Assembly (NCBI GenBank): GCA_001662425.1
Contig: BDDC01001266.1
Coordinates: forward strand, 1 to 27,656
Source: Chlamydomonas sphaeroides
Lineage: Eukaryota > Chlorophyta > Chlorophyceae > Chlamydomonadales > Chlamydomonadaceae
Length of the DNA: 27,656 nucleotides
Direction: 5' to 3'
Shown here: piece after piece, positions 1-12,100 of the stretch
Layout: each line of letters begins with the position of its first letter
Position numbering within the stretch: position 1 is the first letter of the stretch
Position numbers and translations under genes: made by a program
The notes under the pieces: generated by a model
What the model was told of the DNA's origin: nothing
The model's input: the letters and a program-made list of their open reading frames with translations, nothing else
The model's database searches: none

Positions 1-67
<67 letters not shown>

Positions 68-155
68 AGTCATAGTCATAATCATAGTCATAGTCATAGT
101 CATAGTCATTATCATTATCATTATCATTATCATTATCATTATCATTATCATTATC

Positions 156-185
<30 letters not shown>
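1..185. repeat. Compound microsatellite (TCA)n-(TAGTCA)n-(TTATCA)n
   Basis: Bases 1-66 are uninterrupted TCA trinucleotides; 67 to about 107 are TAGTCA hexamers with one TAATCA variant; about 108-185 are TTATCA hexamers. The three arrays are related by one- or two-base changes of a TCA-containing hexamer, so the hexamers probably arose inside the trinucleotide array and then expanded. In the gene model it lies in the intron downstream of exon 222-281. It starts at base 1, so its full length is unknown. Confidence 0.97.
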
Positions 186-186
<1 letters not shown>

Positions 187-3100
187 AGAACAGCAGCGCC
201 TCCCTCTTAGCAGAACCTCACCGGCTGGACACATCCCAGCTTGGCGTTGGCGCAGTCTGTTTTATCCCCGCCAATGGTATCCTGGACAGCCACCAGTTGG
301 TTGGTTGGCAGATTGCTGGTGAGGTCATCGCTTTCTCTCAAGACCCACCTGGATCAGCACGCTGCTGGTGACGTCAGAACAGGTCTGCCTGCCGTACTTT
401 TCAAAAAGACGGATCCTGACGTTGTACATTGCCTGGGTAGCATAAAGGAAAGGCGTGCAAGGTGGGCAGTGCGTGTGCAAGGCACAAGACACCAGGGCCG
501 CTCATGGTCCCCACGTTTGCTACACACCTACCCCGACTGATAGCAGGAAGACCTCCTTCTGAATAAGTTCCGAGTCAGGAGGCATGAAGGCTTCATAGAT
601 GCGACCGTAAGCAGCCAGGATCTGTGGGTGGCGGGTGTGTTGGTCGAGACGAGTGTGCGCTGCAATGATGCACGCTCGGCCAGGCAACGGAGCCCAGCAT
701 GCGACTCGCCTCATCAGCTCCGGTGCACTGCCGGCTAAGCGCATCCTCGTTGCAGAATACCGATAAGCCCTCTGGGTTGCGGCGGCATAGTGAAACCGAC
801 ATCTCCACAGGCGCCATGTACGTAAAGCTGACACTGGGAATCGAGCCAGACGTAGCCTCGGCTTCTCCGCCGCTCTGCTGCTGTTGGCCCGAGTCCTCGC
901 TCGTCAGGTTCACAAACTGCTCGATCTGCAAGGGAAATTGAGCAAGGCCGGTGAAACCGTTTGCTTGGTGTTCAAGCGCAGTTTGTGTACACGGCCTCCT
1001 ACAGTCAAGGTGCACCACATACCTGGTTTGTGAGCAGCATGTACTGGTTGACAGCGGCGGCGTTGAGGTCGGGTATGGGCTCTGCCAGCTCCACGTAGCT
1101 GATGGTCCAGGGCAGTGCGGCCAGCCTGCAGGGCGCAGCAGGATGCCGGAGTTGATGCGAGTGGCATGTCTGCACTGATAGGACTAAGCCACATACCTGA
1201 ACGTTGTGCTTCCGCCGGAGGAGTCAGCGACAACACCCACACGCCGAGCAGGCTGGACAGGGAACAGTAAGCTCGTCAGATGCTGCTTCCCACAAACAAT
1301 TGCAACACGTGTCCCCTCACCGCCGGCTGCGAGCTCTGTGCCTGGCAGGACATGGCCGTGAACTGCAGCGTGACACCGCCAAGACCAAACCGGCAGTTGC
1401 CGCCTGCAGGGCCGCGATGGCCGGACCAGAGGGCATGTCAGCAGACAAGGCCAGGAAGCTCTGAGCGCATCGACTGGGCCGCCCGTGCCACTGCACCCTC
1501 TGCATGCGCACCTGCCACGGAGACGGACACCTCACGGGTGGTGGTGTCCCGGAAGTCAATGTCATACACGGGCGCCATCAGCTCAAAGGCGCCGTCATTG
1601 TCAACCTGGGGGCAGGTGCGGACAGGTGTGCACTGCACGGCCTGGCGATACATGCATTGCGTGGGCCTTGTGCCACTCACCGCGATGCTTGGTGGAACCG
1701 TCATGGTAAAGGTGTGTGTGTCATACTTGGCCTCCAACCTGACAAGGCTCCCCGCTCCAACTGCCAAGACAAAAGAACCATCGGCTTGACTTTCGGCACA
1801 ACCAACTGAGGTATTACCGGGGTGGACTGTGGCACAAATCTTGACGCCTGCGTAGTGGATTTCATTGTATGCAACCGAGGGCATCGTCATGCGCTGGCAA
1901 GCACACGTGTCTTGACCCAAGCTAATCTACAGCAGGTAAAGGGTTACGGCCGACCTTCAACCGGGCAGCCGCGTGTCTGTGAGAAGCCAAAGTTGGCGCT
2001 GCTACCAGGCCACCTGATAAAAGGAAAGACGGAAGAAGGGCGTTTGTGTGGCATGCGCTGCGTTACACATCAAGCTGGCCCACACGCACCTCACGAAACC
2101 GGTAATGGGCAGACTGCTTTCGTCCTGGATTGGCAGCAGCTCTGAGGTCTGGGCATGCTGCACAGCCACTGTCTGCGAGTGCGTGGGTACAAGACATGGG
2201 CGGGCATAAGTCACAATGGGCAGTGATGTGTGTCAAGGCACAGATCCCGGCCAGGCTTGGGCAACGTGCCTGCGAGGCGCCTGGTCGCCCGGTGATGGAG
2301 AAGGCGTGGAGCAGGATGCGGCCGCTGCGCAGCTTGGTGCGCTTGCTCGCGGTCAGCCTGGTCATCGCACAATGTAAGAACGGAGTGCATTGCTTGGAGG
2401 GCGTGCGTTCAGGAAAATCAGCACGTGCGCATCACGACATGACATCATTGTGAAGGCCCCACACGCACCTCACAAGCTGACCGGTACATTTCTCTGCAGT
2501 CGGGCAGAGGCGGGGAGGGCGTCATAAGTTGTGTTATGTCTTCTGTGCGCCAACACTCGCTCTCATTTGCTCACCTGGAGCCCCCACGGGGTCGCAGCCG
2601 GGCAGGTGGGACTGCAGCTGCAGGGTGTATTTGCCGCTGTCATCCGCAAGTGTTGACACAACCGTCGAGGTTCCCAGGATGCGGCCGGTGAGCCGAGTGC
2701 CCGGAGATGCAGTGAGCATGCGGGTCTTGACCTCTCCGCTGATCTTGCCCGCCCACATGATGGTCACGTCGCGGCACTCGGGCTCTAGAGGGGTTTACAA
2801 GCCATATGGTTGGACTTGGCACTGAGCAGCTCAACACGATACTGGAAAGAGCGTAAACAGGGCAGATCTGCAACTTACCGCTGACAAATCGCACTGCAGA
2901 TAGCGGGTTTGACGCATTGATGTAGAACAGGCTGGATGCGTCTGAGGCCACTGTGACGCAGTAGCGGTACGTGAGGCCAATCTGGAGGCTGTCCTGCACA
3001 ATGTCCTCATCGATCTCCGTCCGTGCTGGCTTGTACAAGGTGCCGCAAGCCAGGCCGATGGACAGCTGGGCGATGGTTGTAGGCTCTCCCGGTTCCCTCG

Positions 3101-6100
3101 AAATGGGGTCGAGGAGGCTGCGGGTGATGCTGACGCCAGCTTCGCAAGCGCTGCCCACCGCCCAGCTGCAGCAGGGAACGAAGGGCGGGCACAGGCACAC
3201 ATGATCATGAGGTGTCATGTGTCGGATGGGCGTCATGCGCATGTGCATCCCCACCTGAAGAGCATGCTGGTGTACTCCTGGGTCACAGTGAGGTTGACGG
3301 GGCGGCCGCCAGGGTTGTCCAGTGTGCAGCCGCAGGTGGTGGTGCCTGGGGCCGCACGATTGAAGGGCATATGTTAATGAGCGCCTGAGGTCGCATTGCT
3401 AGCTTTAAGCATGTGTCTGTGAGGCGGCGCGTCACACCATTCGTCAGTGTCGCGTCCTTGTACGGCGTGCTCTCCACATTAGTCCAGTCAGGCATCATGG
3501 GGAAGTTCCGGCTAGTCCTCAGGAAGGCGCGCCACTGGAGCGGAGTGCCTGCCTTGAGCGATTGCTGCCGATGAATGGCAACCGGTGTATTTGGTCCAAG
3601 GCCTGTGGTAGGTGCGGCGCGGGGCTTCAACAGGCTTCTGCATGATGTCGGGTGCACATACAGGGCTAGGGCTAGGGCTAGGAACGGAGCAACATGGGGC
3701 GTGTGCAGGGAACTGGACTTACTGGCAGTAGGCTGGGTGCCAAAGCCCGGGAACAGCAGACTGGTAGTTGTGCTGCTCTCCTTCGTCTCATTGAAGCCTC
3801 TGACTTGGGCGAAGAGCGTGTAGTCCACGCCAACACGCTCCAGTGTCGTGATACCCACCCCTAGCGCAACAAACGCCTCCTGAGCAGATGCCCTGATGAA
3901 AGCGATATGGGGTCAGAGACATGCGGCAATAACCAGTATTGTTTTCCAATGAAGATTGCGAGTACACAGCTGTGCCCACCTCAATGTGAACTGCGGCCGA
4001 ATTGCGCATGTGTTGGCACGGCAGATGCCGTCTGCACTGTTGCCGCTGCCGAGGTCGCACTCCTCCTGCGAAAATTGCAAGTCACCATTACCGGTATTGC
4101 ATGCATGCAGACAACGCATGCCTCCATAACACAGATTGTACATTGAATTAGATATCCAACATCGCATTGGACGTGTGTGAGCCCCTTACACCCTCTCACC
4201 TTGCCCTTCCATGGGACACCGTCGCCACACGAGCGGCGCCACAGGGCCGGAGCGAGCTCGGCCTGCTCTCCCTTTGTGGGCGCACGGGCCTGCTGCCAGG
4301 CCAGCAGCGATGGGCCCACAGCGGGGCAGGTGGTGGCTGATACCACATCGGGCAGCCTGGCGGGGCAGGTAGAATGTGAGCGTCAGGTAGTCATTTATGC
4401 GTGTCTGACCATGTTGCTGCTCTAGCATGGATGCTCCACTCCCCCTCACCCGTCGCCCGTGATCTCGGCAACCACCGTATGTGTGGCTTGGGCCCATGGT
4501 GATGCACAGATAAAGCCCAGGCTGATCGTGCAATTGTCGGACCGGATTGCAGCACTGGCTGCGTCCAGGGATGCGCACATGGCCGAGCTGCTGCCATTGC
4601 TGCCGGATGGCGTCCACTGCACGCCCAGGCCAGGTGCTGGGTCCAGCCCACTGTCAGCCCAGTAGGGGCTACCCAGGGACAGCGCATCAATGCCACCCAG
4701 CCACAGGCGCTGGGTTGCCCCGGACGCTGCAGCTGACGACAGCAGGCTGGACAGCTCCGTCAGGTCCTGGAGTCGGGTAGCATGCGGCAGGCAGCAGCCG
4801 CTGAGGCAGGTCTTGTTATGCCAGCAGCTTGCGTCATCACTCCAGTCTCTAGACGACGCATGCCATACCTCAGCGTTTGAAACCCTGGCCAGCTCGCCGG
4901 CCGCCAGTGCGTTGCGGCAGAGCAGCGCCGCCTGTCACGTTGGAGCACCAGCATGCACAGTGGCAGGCATGACACATGCCCACGAGCGCATGACCAACGG
5001 GCACCCAATCCGGAATGCAGCCAACTATGCCAAGTGCCACACCTGCTGCCAGCTCGTGCGCACGCTGCTGTGGGCGTAGAGGGTGTAGAGGTAGCCGCCT
5101 CGCACTGTCTGGGCAGTGGCTCTGGCGGCAAGGTCCGCCTTGGATGCAACCGGCAGCGACCAGCCGGCTGGCCGCATTGGCGTGAGCAGGTTGACGGGGC
5201 CTGGCGGGGATCATGTGAGGTGCACCACCGCAAGTTTCCATCACGTTGTTCGGTTGTTGCCATCTACGCATTGCTTCTCACCCTCGCACAGCGGCCTCAG
5301 GGTGCTGGTGCAAGACGTGTCCATCAGTGCCGGCGTCAGCTGCATGTTACAAAAGGGCGCCAGCGAGTGTATGGTTGACACAGTAACACATGCACGCATG
5401 CATTCGTGCTATCTATCTCTGCACTCCCTGCCGCCGACGTACCTGCATGTCGGTGTCCCGAAGCTTGAGAGCAACACATGAGTTGGCGACAGAAGTCACA
5501 CGCTCGTTGGGCTCTCCGCTGGCCCAAGCCGATGGCAGTGTCTGGCTGGCCGTTGTCCCGTCAGCCATAAGGATGGTAGTGCCACTGGAGCGGTATCCCA
5601 CCCACACCAGGCTTGCCACAGCCGACCCGGCATCCACGTAGGGCTGGCTGTGCATGAGGCGAGAAGCAACCTGCGGGCAGAGCAACGAGTGGAAGGCATG
5701 TGGTGGTACATTTGAGCCTTACGCACCCACCTGCTCATACTCCTCCCGCGAGGAAAAGTCGGCCAGCCTCTGGCCCTGGGACAGGCACCAGGCGCGGGCC
5801 GACTCCCAGGACCGGGGTACATTGAAGAGCGTGTAGCGGGCTGCCCCCAGCGTGACGACCGTGTTGGGCTGAAGAGCAAGGATCGATGGGGCGCATACGC
5901 TTTTACATAACCATGTGATGATCGTTAGGCAGCGGGTTCTCCCCACCTGGCTTGCATCCTCTGCGCAAAAGCTGCGTGCTCGGCTTGGCAATCGGCAGAG
6001 GTATGCCATGGTAACGTCACAACGGTTATCCTACAGGCACGAAGGGAAAGTGTGATGCGAAGGTTTGACACGTAATGACTCGCTGTGGTCGGGTCGCAGC

Positions 6101-9100
6101 TGCCCGTGTGCGTCGCCCGCAATTGTCTCAGCACGACCGCACGCAGCAACTCACGTTCCAGGAGTTCGCCAAGGTATCGAAGACGGGGTCCCTGGGACCG
6201 GGCGGTGTGCACAACAAAGTTTCAAGACAGTAGACAGCAGTCGGTTTTGCAGTTGAGGCTTCTCACCTGCCCCTGTACATGATCAGCTGCAATCGCAAAA
6301 CGCATGCAAGCATGCGCACACACGCGTTTTCAGCATTCTGCCCTTACGTAGTTAGAAGCAGCATCTGCAGCCTCCCGACATAAGCGCATCCCCTGTTCCT
6401 CAACTCACCTCAGCGCATGCCTCGATGCCGCCGGTGTCGTTCGGCTCCCCTAAGACAGAAAGCGCGCAAGCCATGCGGATGGACAAGCAAACCGCTATAA
6501 GATCCAGAAGGTTCCAGGCGTTACTTCGTTGACAGCACCTATAGGTACTTACCCGGCAACCAATCCGACACGGGACTCGAGTTTTGGACAACCCCGTTGC
6601 TCCAAAGCCAGGTGCTCCGAGTCGTCGTAGATCGCTGTCATGAAACAGCAGCCGAACATCAACGAAATGCGGGTTCGGGTGGCCCAGCAAGAGATGCCGG
6701 ATTCATGTGCGGCCCAGCATCAGAGTGGAGAAGGCATGTGGTGCGGCACTAGACCACATACGGCTCTAGACCCCACGCTGACTAGCGGTCATGGCTCCAT
6801 GCTGCCACGCATACAGCTTACCTGAAGGCCGAGCCAGAAGCGCGCGTCGCCTACACATCCAAGCAAGGGTAACGCGTGTCAGGCCATAAATGCAGCGCTG
6901 GCAGAGGTGGTGCGAGCATGCATCATACCGCTGCTTGTGACAAAAGGCCTGAGCTCCAACAGGGGCGTCAAGAAGACATCATCAGGACATAGAAAGAACG
7001 TTGGAAACGAACAAATGCAAATTCAATAGCAAGCAATCCTTGCCTGAGCTGGTTGACCACAGCCTGCAACATTAGCATGTTGCAGCGGAGTCAGCAGTTT
7101 GGCAGCAGACTTTGTAGCTCCCTGGTGTGTCCGCACGCACCTCCTGCTCGCCAATGCTGTTCCAGAAGGTCAGCAGGCCACCAAGAGCAATGCAGCGTGA
7201 CTGTGCAGCACTGTAGACCACTGTCTCGTTGTAGTACTGCATCACAGGGATGGGGGAACGTGTGACTGCTTAGACTGCTTGCTTCGTCATGACAGCCCAT
7301 CCTTCTTTGCCCATCAACTTGCGCACCGCACCCCTCACCAGGTAGTCCCATCCCATGTAGCTCATGTTCCACGAGGATGCCTGGGCCCCGGGCTGCAGCT
7401 GCACCTGCGCGATACAGGCAGCATATGTGTTGGCGTGCCATGTGCAGAGGGGGCTCGACAGCACTGCATGTAGGCCGCTCACAGATCCGGTGTCCTCCGT
7501 GCAGCGGGAGCGGGACGTCTGCCGCTTGCACCTGGGTGGCGCAAGGCCAAGGCACGTAGGGAGTGGAGCTAAGGCCACGCTAACATGCCAACATCATCAC
7601 CAACAGAATCGTGCTCACATGATGGGCACTTGAAAGGAACATGGGATGTCGTTCCAGCCGTTTGCCGTCGGATCGGTCAATGGGTTCCTCTGCCAAATTG
7701 GCATGCAGGAACCGGGCAAAGGCGTATGTTACGGGGCATGGGCATCCGTGCAATCGCCGCATGGCATGGCAGGGTGGCGGAGTAGCGCCTTACATTGCGC
7801 CAGAGCCACGCTTCACCTGCGATGCAGGGATGGGTACAAGGAGGCAGTGAGAGCGGTGATGGCGCACAGTGCACAGGGGCCTTCATGTAGCGATGTCTCG
7901 CGGTCCATAGAAGCGCACCTGCCCACAGCACCCGCTGACCGCACATGTCCGCCCACAGTGCTTACCGCATCCCTCACTGACGACACCGCTTCCGGACAGG
8001 CCGTTGGGCTCTCCAGTGTTCCAGTCGCTGATTGTCATGGGGGCACCTGAGCACACAGCATACGACCACGTGCGTGACTGCCGTGCCGTGCGCACACAGC
8101 TGGTACCTGGCTGGGCTGACGTGCGGCAGCGGTCTTGTGGTTGCCTTGATGCATGGCTTCACCCTTCCGCCCTGCACGACACCCCTTTGCTAGCTTTACC
8201 CCCGCTGTGTCTATCCCACACTCACCTGTGGACCAGAGCCATGCGCTGACGTTTGAGGGCTGCGCGGCGTGTGATGTAATGCAGCATGTGATGCGGCCGG
8301 ACGGGAGCCGGGGGAGCGGGCATGGGAGGAGGTCAAAGTTGGGTCTGTCCTGAGCAAGCGCAACCGCTTTCTGCCAGCCAGAAAAAAATGCAAGCGGGCA
8401 CATATCTTACATTCCTTGTCAAACCCAGCCAGTAGCGCGCAAAACCATCGTCTGTGGCATGTAAAGCATTGTGCGTGATGATGTGCGGCATTGCAGGACC
8501 GCGGCATTGCTGGACCGTGGCACGGCATGGCATTGCCCAGCCCAAACCAGCTTACTTGTGGGCTGGTTGAAGACGTGTGTGCGCAGCTGGTTGCTGACAT
8601 CTTCAAACTCTTGTACACTGTCCCAATAAACAAGCAGCGCCCCCGCACTGTTGCAACGCTGCGCAGCCAAGCTGCGGGGCATGAGGGCACGGGCTCTCGG
8701 TTCGTGCCAAGTCCTGGATCTTGAAATTTTTTTCAAGCAGCAGATTCACATGCCGTCCCATCATAGCTCCCAAACAACGCATTCCGCAGGCGATGCTTAG
8801 CGACACGACTACCTCATGCCAAGACAACCATAACAGGGCCCTAGTGGATCATCCATGACAGCCCACAAAGCGCACCTCTGCGTTGCGATGCTGTCATAGT
8901 ACAGGTACTCGAAGCCGCCTGTGGATTGCGGGGACGGAGTCGTGTGTGTTTGCTTACGAACTGGCATTTCATGGAGGCGTGAAGTCCGCTTGGATCAGCC
9001 GCAAGACCACAGCACTACTGGTGGCACCTCTGGTAACTTACCGTATGACAGCTGCCACGCAGGTACCACTGTTCTCAAGGGGACCCGGCAGAGGAATGAC

Positions 9101-12100
9101 CGTGCAACGCCTTGCGGCGGAACACACGTGTGGAGGGGGTGGGGGTCAGTTAACCAAGTGCAGGAGTATGTCGGTGGTACTGCGCTGCTCGGCCGCTGCT
9201 CGCACAATGCAGATAGCCCGCAAAGCCCCCTACCGCAGTTGTTATCCTGCAAGCATAACATGAGGCAAGCGGCGCAGCACGAGGTAACAACACAGAGCAA
9301 TCGCAATGCAACCATGCAGCTTCCCTCCGCCAGTTGCACGCACGTTCCACTGCCATGTACAAGAGCGGTCGTGGCGACGTAATGGAGACGTACATGGCGG
9401 GGGGAGTTCATGCAGCACGATGTGAGGAGGAACGGGAACGGGCATATTAGTGACGTGGCATGACACGACAAAACCGTGCGGGTCAGGCGTGATGCGCAAT
9501 TGCTTCAAGACATGCACTATCGTTCAAGCGCACCGCGGCTGCCAGGGGGTCTGTCAGGGGGTCCCTCATCCTTTCCAGGATGGCCTGACGGGGGCGTGGC
9601 AAGATGCTCGACCGAAGTCAGTATGGGTGTGGGAACGTCGAGCTCGCTGCGAACACAACTCGACAGCTCGGCTGCAGCCATTCAACGCACCTCAGCGCAT
9701 CCCTCGTTGCCTGCATACACAACGCAGGGGCGTCAAGTGAGCCAATCAGCTGGCGCGCCAGGCTCCGGCTAGGGGCCTCACCTCCGGAATCGTTGGGCTC
9801 GCCTAGTCCGACAAACAACAGCGTGCGGTCGGTCAGCTGAGGTTGGCCTTATGAAAGAAAGAGAGGCAGCAGGCACTGCACTTACTTGGCCGCCAATCAG
9901 ACCAGGAAAGCTAGTAGCCGCAAAACGCATGGCACGGGCAGCATGAAGCAGATAGGCAACACGTTAAGCGGCGCATGCATGACAAACGTCACCAGGTCGA
10001 GGACAATCAGTACACATGTCGGCTTCCATGCTTCTATCGCCGGGTGCATTACCATGTGCGTCGTACCTGAGCACCTGCGGGCGTCATAGCAGCAAGCCGC
10101 ATCTAGAAATTAGTGCAAGGCGCAGGTAGTGAGAAGACATGGGCGCTCTGGCACAAAGGCGCCACAATCGTAACTTGCAACGCTAGCCGCACCCCACGGA
10201 CCATGCTCTGGGCCAAGTACATTCCGCCTCACCGTTCTCCCAGATCCAAGTGGCCCTACTCGACATCATCCTCTTAAGGCCAATCCACAGGTCGGCGTCT
10301 GGGGGCCATACGAACAGGCACACTTCAAACCACGCGCGCACCATACCTGTGCCCTAGATAGGCTGCATACAACAAGTCCCCGATGCAGCGCTGCACCCCA
10401 TCCCCTTCCATAGCTAGCCGCTTACAGCTGGACGATGTCCATCCCCCAAAGACAAGGCTACATGGAGGGCAGCGAGGGAGGTCCGGGCACAATGGGCTCC
10501 ATGCAAGGTGGGTTGCAGCTAGAAGGGGGCGCAACACGCATTCCTTGCCTGCGGAGTCGGCTGAGGACGATCTCGGATTCATCCTGGGCAGGGTGCGACA
10601 TGAGGCGTTGTGGCGGCATGGCATGCGCATGGCATGCCATTGCGTCGACATACCAACGTGGGGTGGTACGACAACAGGCCGCCAACTGCTGCACATGTCT
10701 GCTGGGCACCGCTGTACGGCTGCGCGTTGCCAAAGAACTGCACGGAACACGACGGACCACAATTAGAATGGACGTTCCGGCAGCGGCCATGCATAGAAAA
10801 GGATAGAATACTTGCGGCACGCTGCACTAGCCGCACAAGAGCCTGCGCTAGTCGTGGCGCCCATGCTCATGATTACCAGGTACTCGGCGTCACGGTGGGT
10901 GAAACGGAATGTCGGGTTGAGGCTGGCCGGTGTTGGGGGTGATGGTGGCGGCGATGGCGGTGGTGAGAAGAAGGCGGCCGCGGTGGCCTCTACTGGCAGT
11001 CCGGGCCAGTCGCCCGCGGATGCTCTGCACACAAAGGCGTAGCTAGCTGCCGAGGCGCAAGGCACCAGCTGCACACGAGGCATGCTGGCTGGCTGGGTGG
11101 GGTCGAGCACGCCGCACAGGCCGTCTGCGCTGACGGTCTGGGCAGCAGCGCTGGGTAGCGACCAGGTGGAGAGCCGAGTGGCCGGCGTCGCCTGCGGGTA
11201 GCCATCGGACCCCGCCGCCGGGTTCACTCGAGAAAGACGCGAACGCAGCACCACTACTGTGTAACAGCAGCTAGCGCACCGTGTTGGTTCGCCACTTGGC
11301 ACGGCCGCTGGCGTCCCGGACAAGGCCCTGTAGGGAAGGAGCGCTTTGTGCATAGCATGGCGACACATATACGTGCTTGCCTCCGTTCATGCCGTACCAT
11401 CCACACGGGCTCTGTGAAGCTCATCCGCAGCAGCCAGGCCGCCACACGGGCCTCCTCGGCCGCATCCAGCAGCCAGAGCAGGTCATGGCCCTGGGGGCAG
11501 CACCGGCACCACAGTCAGTGTTGTGAAGCGAATCTTGACCGTACGGCTTATGTTACATATGCGTCAGCATCCTCACCTGTGACGCGCAGATCTGCTGGGC
11601 CGTGAACCAGGTCACGGAGTGGGCACGATAGAGCACTAGGTCCCAACCGCCCGTGATAGAAGTCATGTTGGCCACACGGGTACTCTCGCCAGGCGTCAGG
11701 CCTGAATGTGATTGTCCAAGGTGAGACAGTGAGGCTGGCGTGGGCGCACCGTGCATTGCTTGGCGCCATCACAATGCCAGCATAGCGCAAGCGCATACCT
11801 GCAAGGCTGGTGTCCACGGCAGAGCCTGCGCAGGACATGCGTGGCCGGCTTTACATGTAGCAGCAGCGACCTGCAATGCATGCAGCCCAGTCACGCTGCA
11901 TCGCATGACTCACTCGTCTCGCACACATAGGCGGGCAGCTCGGCGGTGCAGCTGGTGGCGTACAGCATGGCTGAGGCGCTCTCGTTGGCGGGCAGCAGCA
12001 GCAGGCCGCAGTTGGGCGGGGCATAGAGGTAGTCCTCAATGTGGACCACCGTGTCACTGGACACCACAGCGCCATTGAGCCACCTGGGAGGTGACAGGCG

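Noticed and set aside
3663..3682. Interstitial telomere repeat
   Set aside because: The unit is GGGCTA, three copies only, not TTTAGGG or TTTTAGGG.
9848..10232. Intergenic boundary between two lectin genes
   Set aside because: Exons on both sides are parts of the same CTLD and join in phase across a pyrimidine-tract acceptor.
10600..10650. GGCATGGCATGC-type repeats (also near 8485-8535 and 20945-20975) as mobile-element ends
   Set aside because: Short, imperfect, intronic and without target duplications or inverted ends; simple GGCAT/GGCAC repeats suffice.
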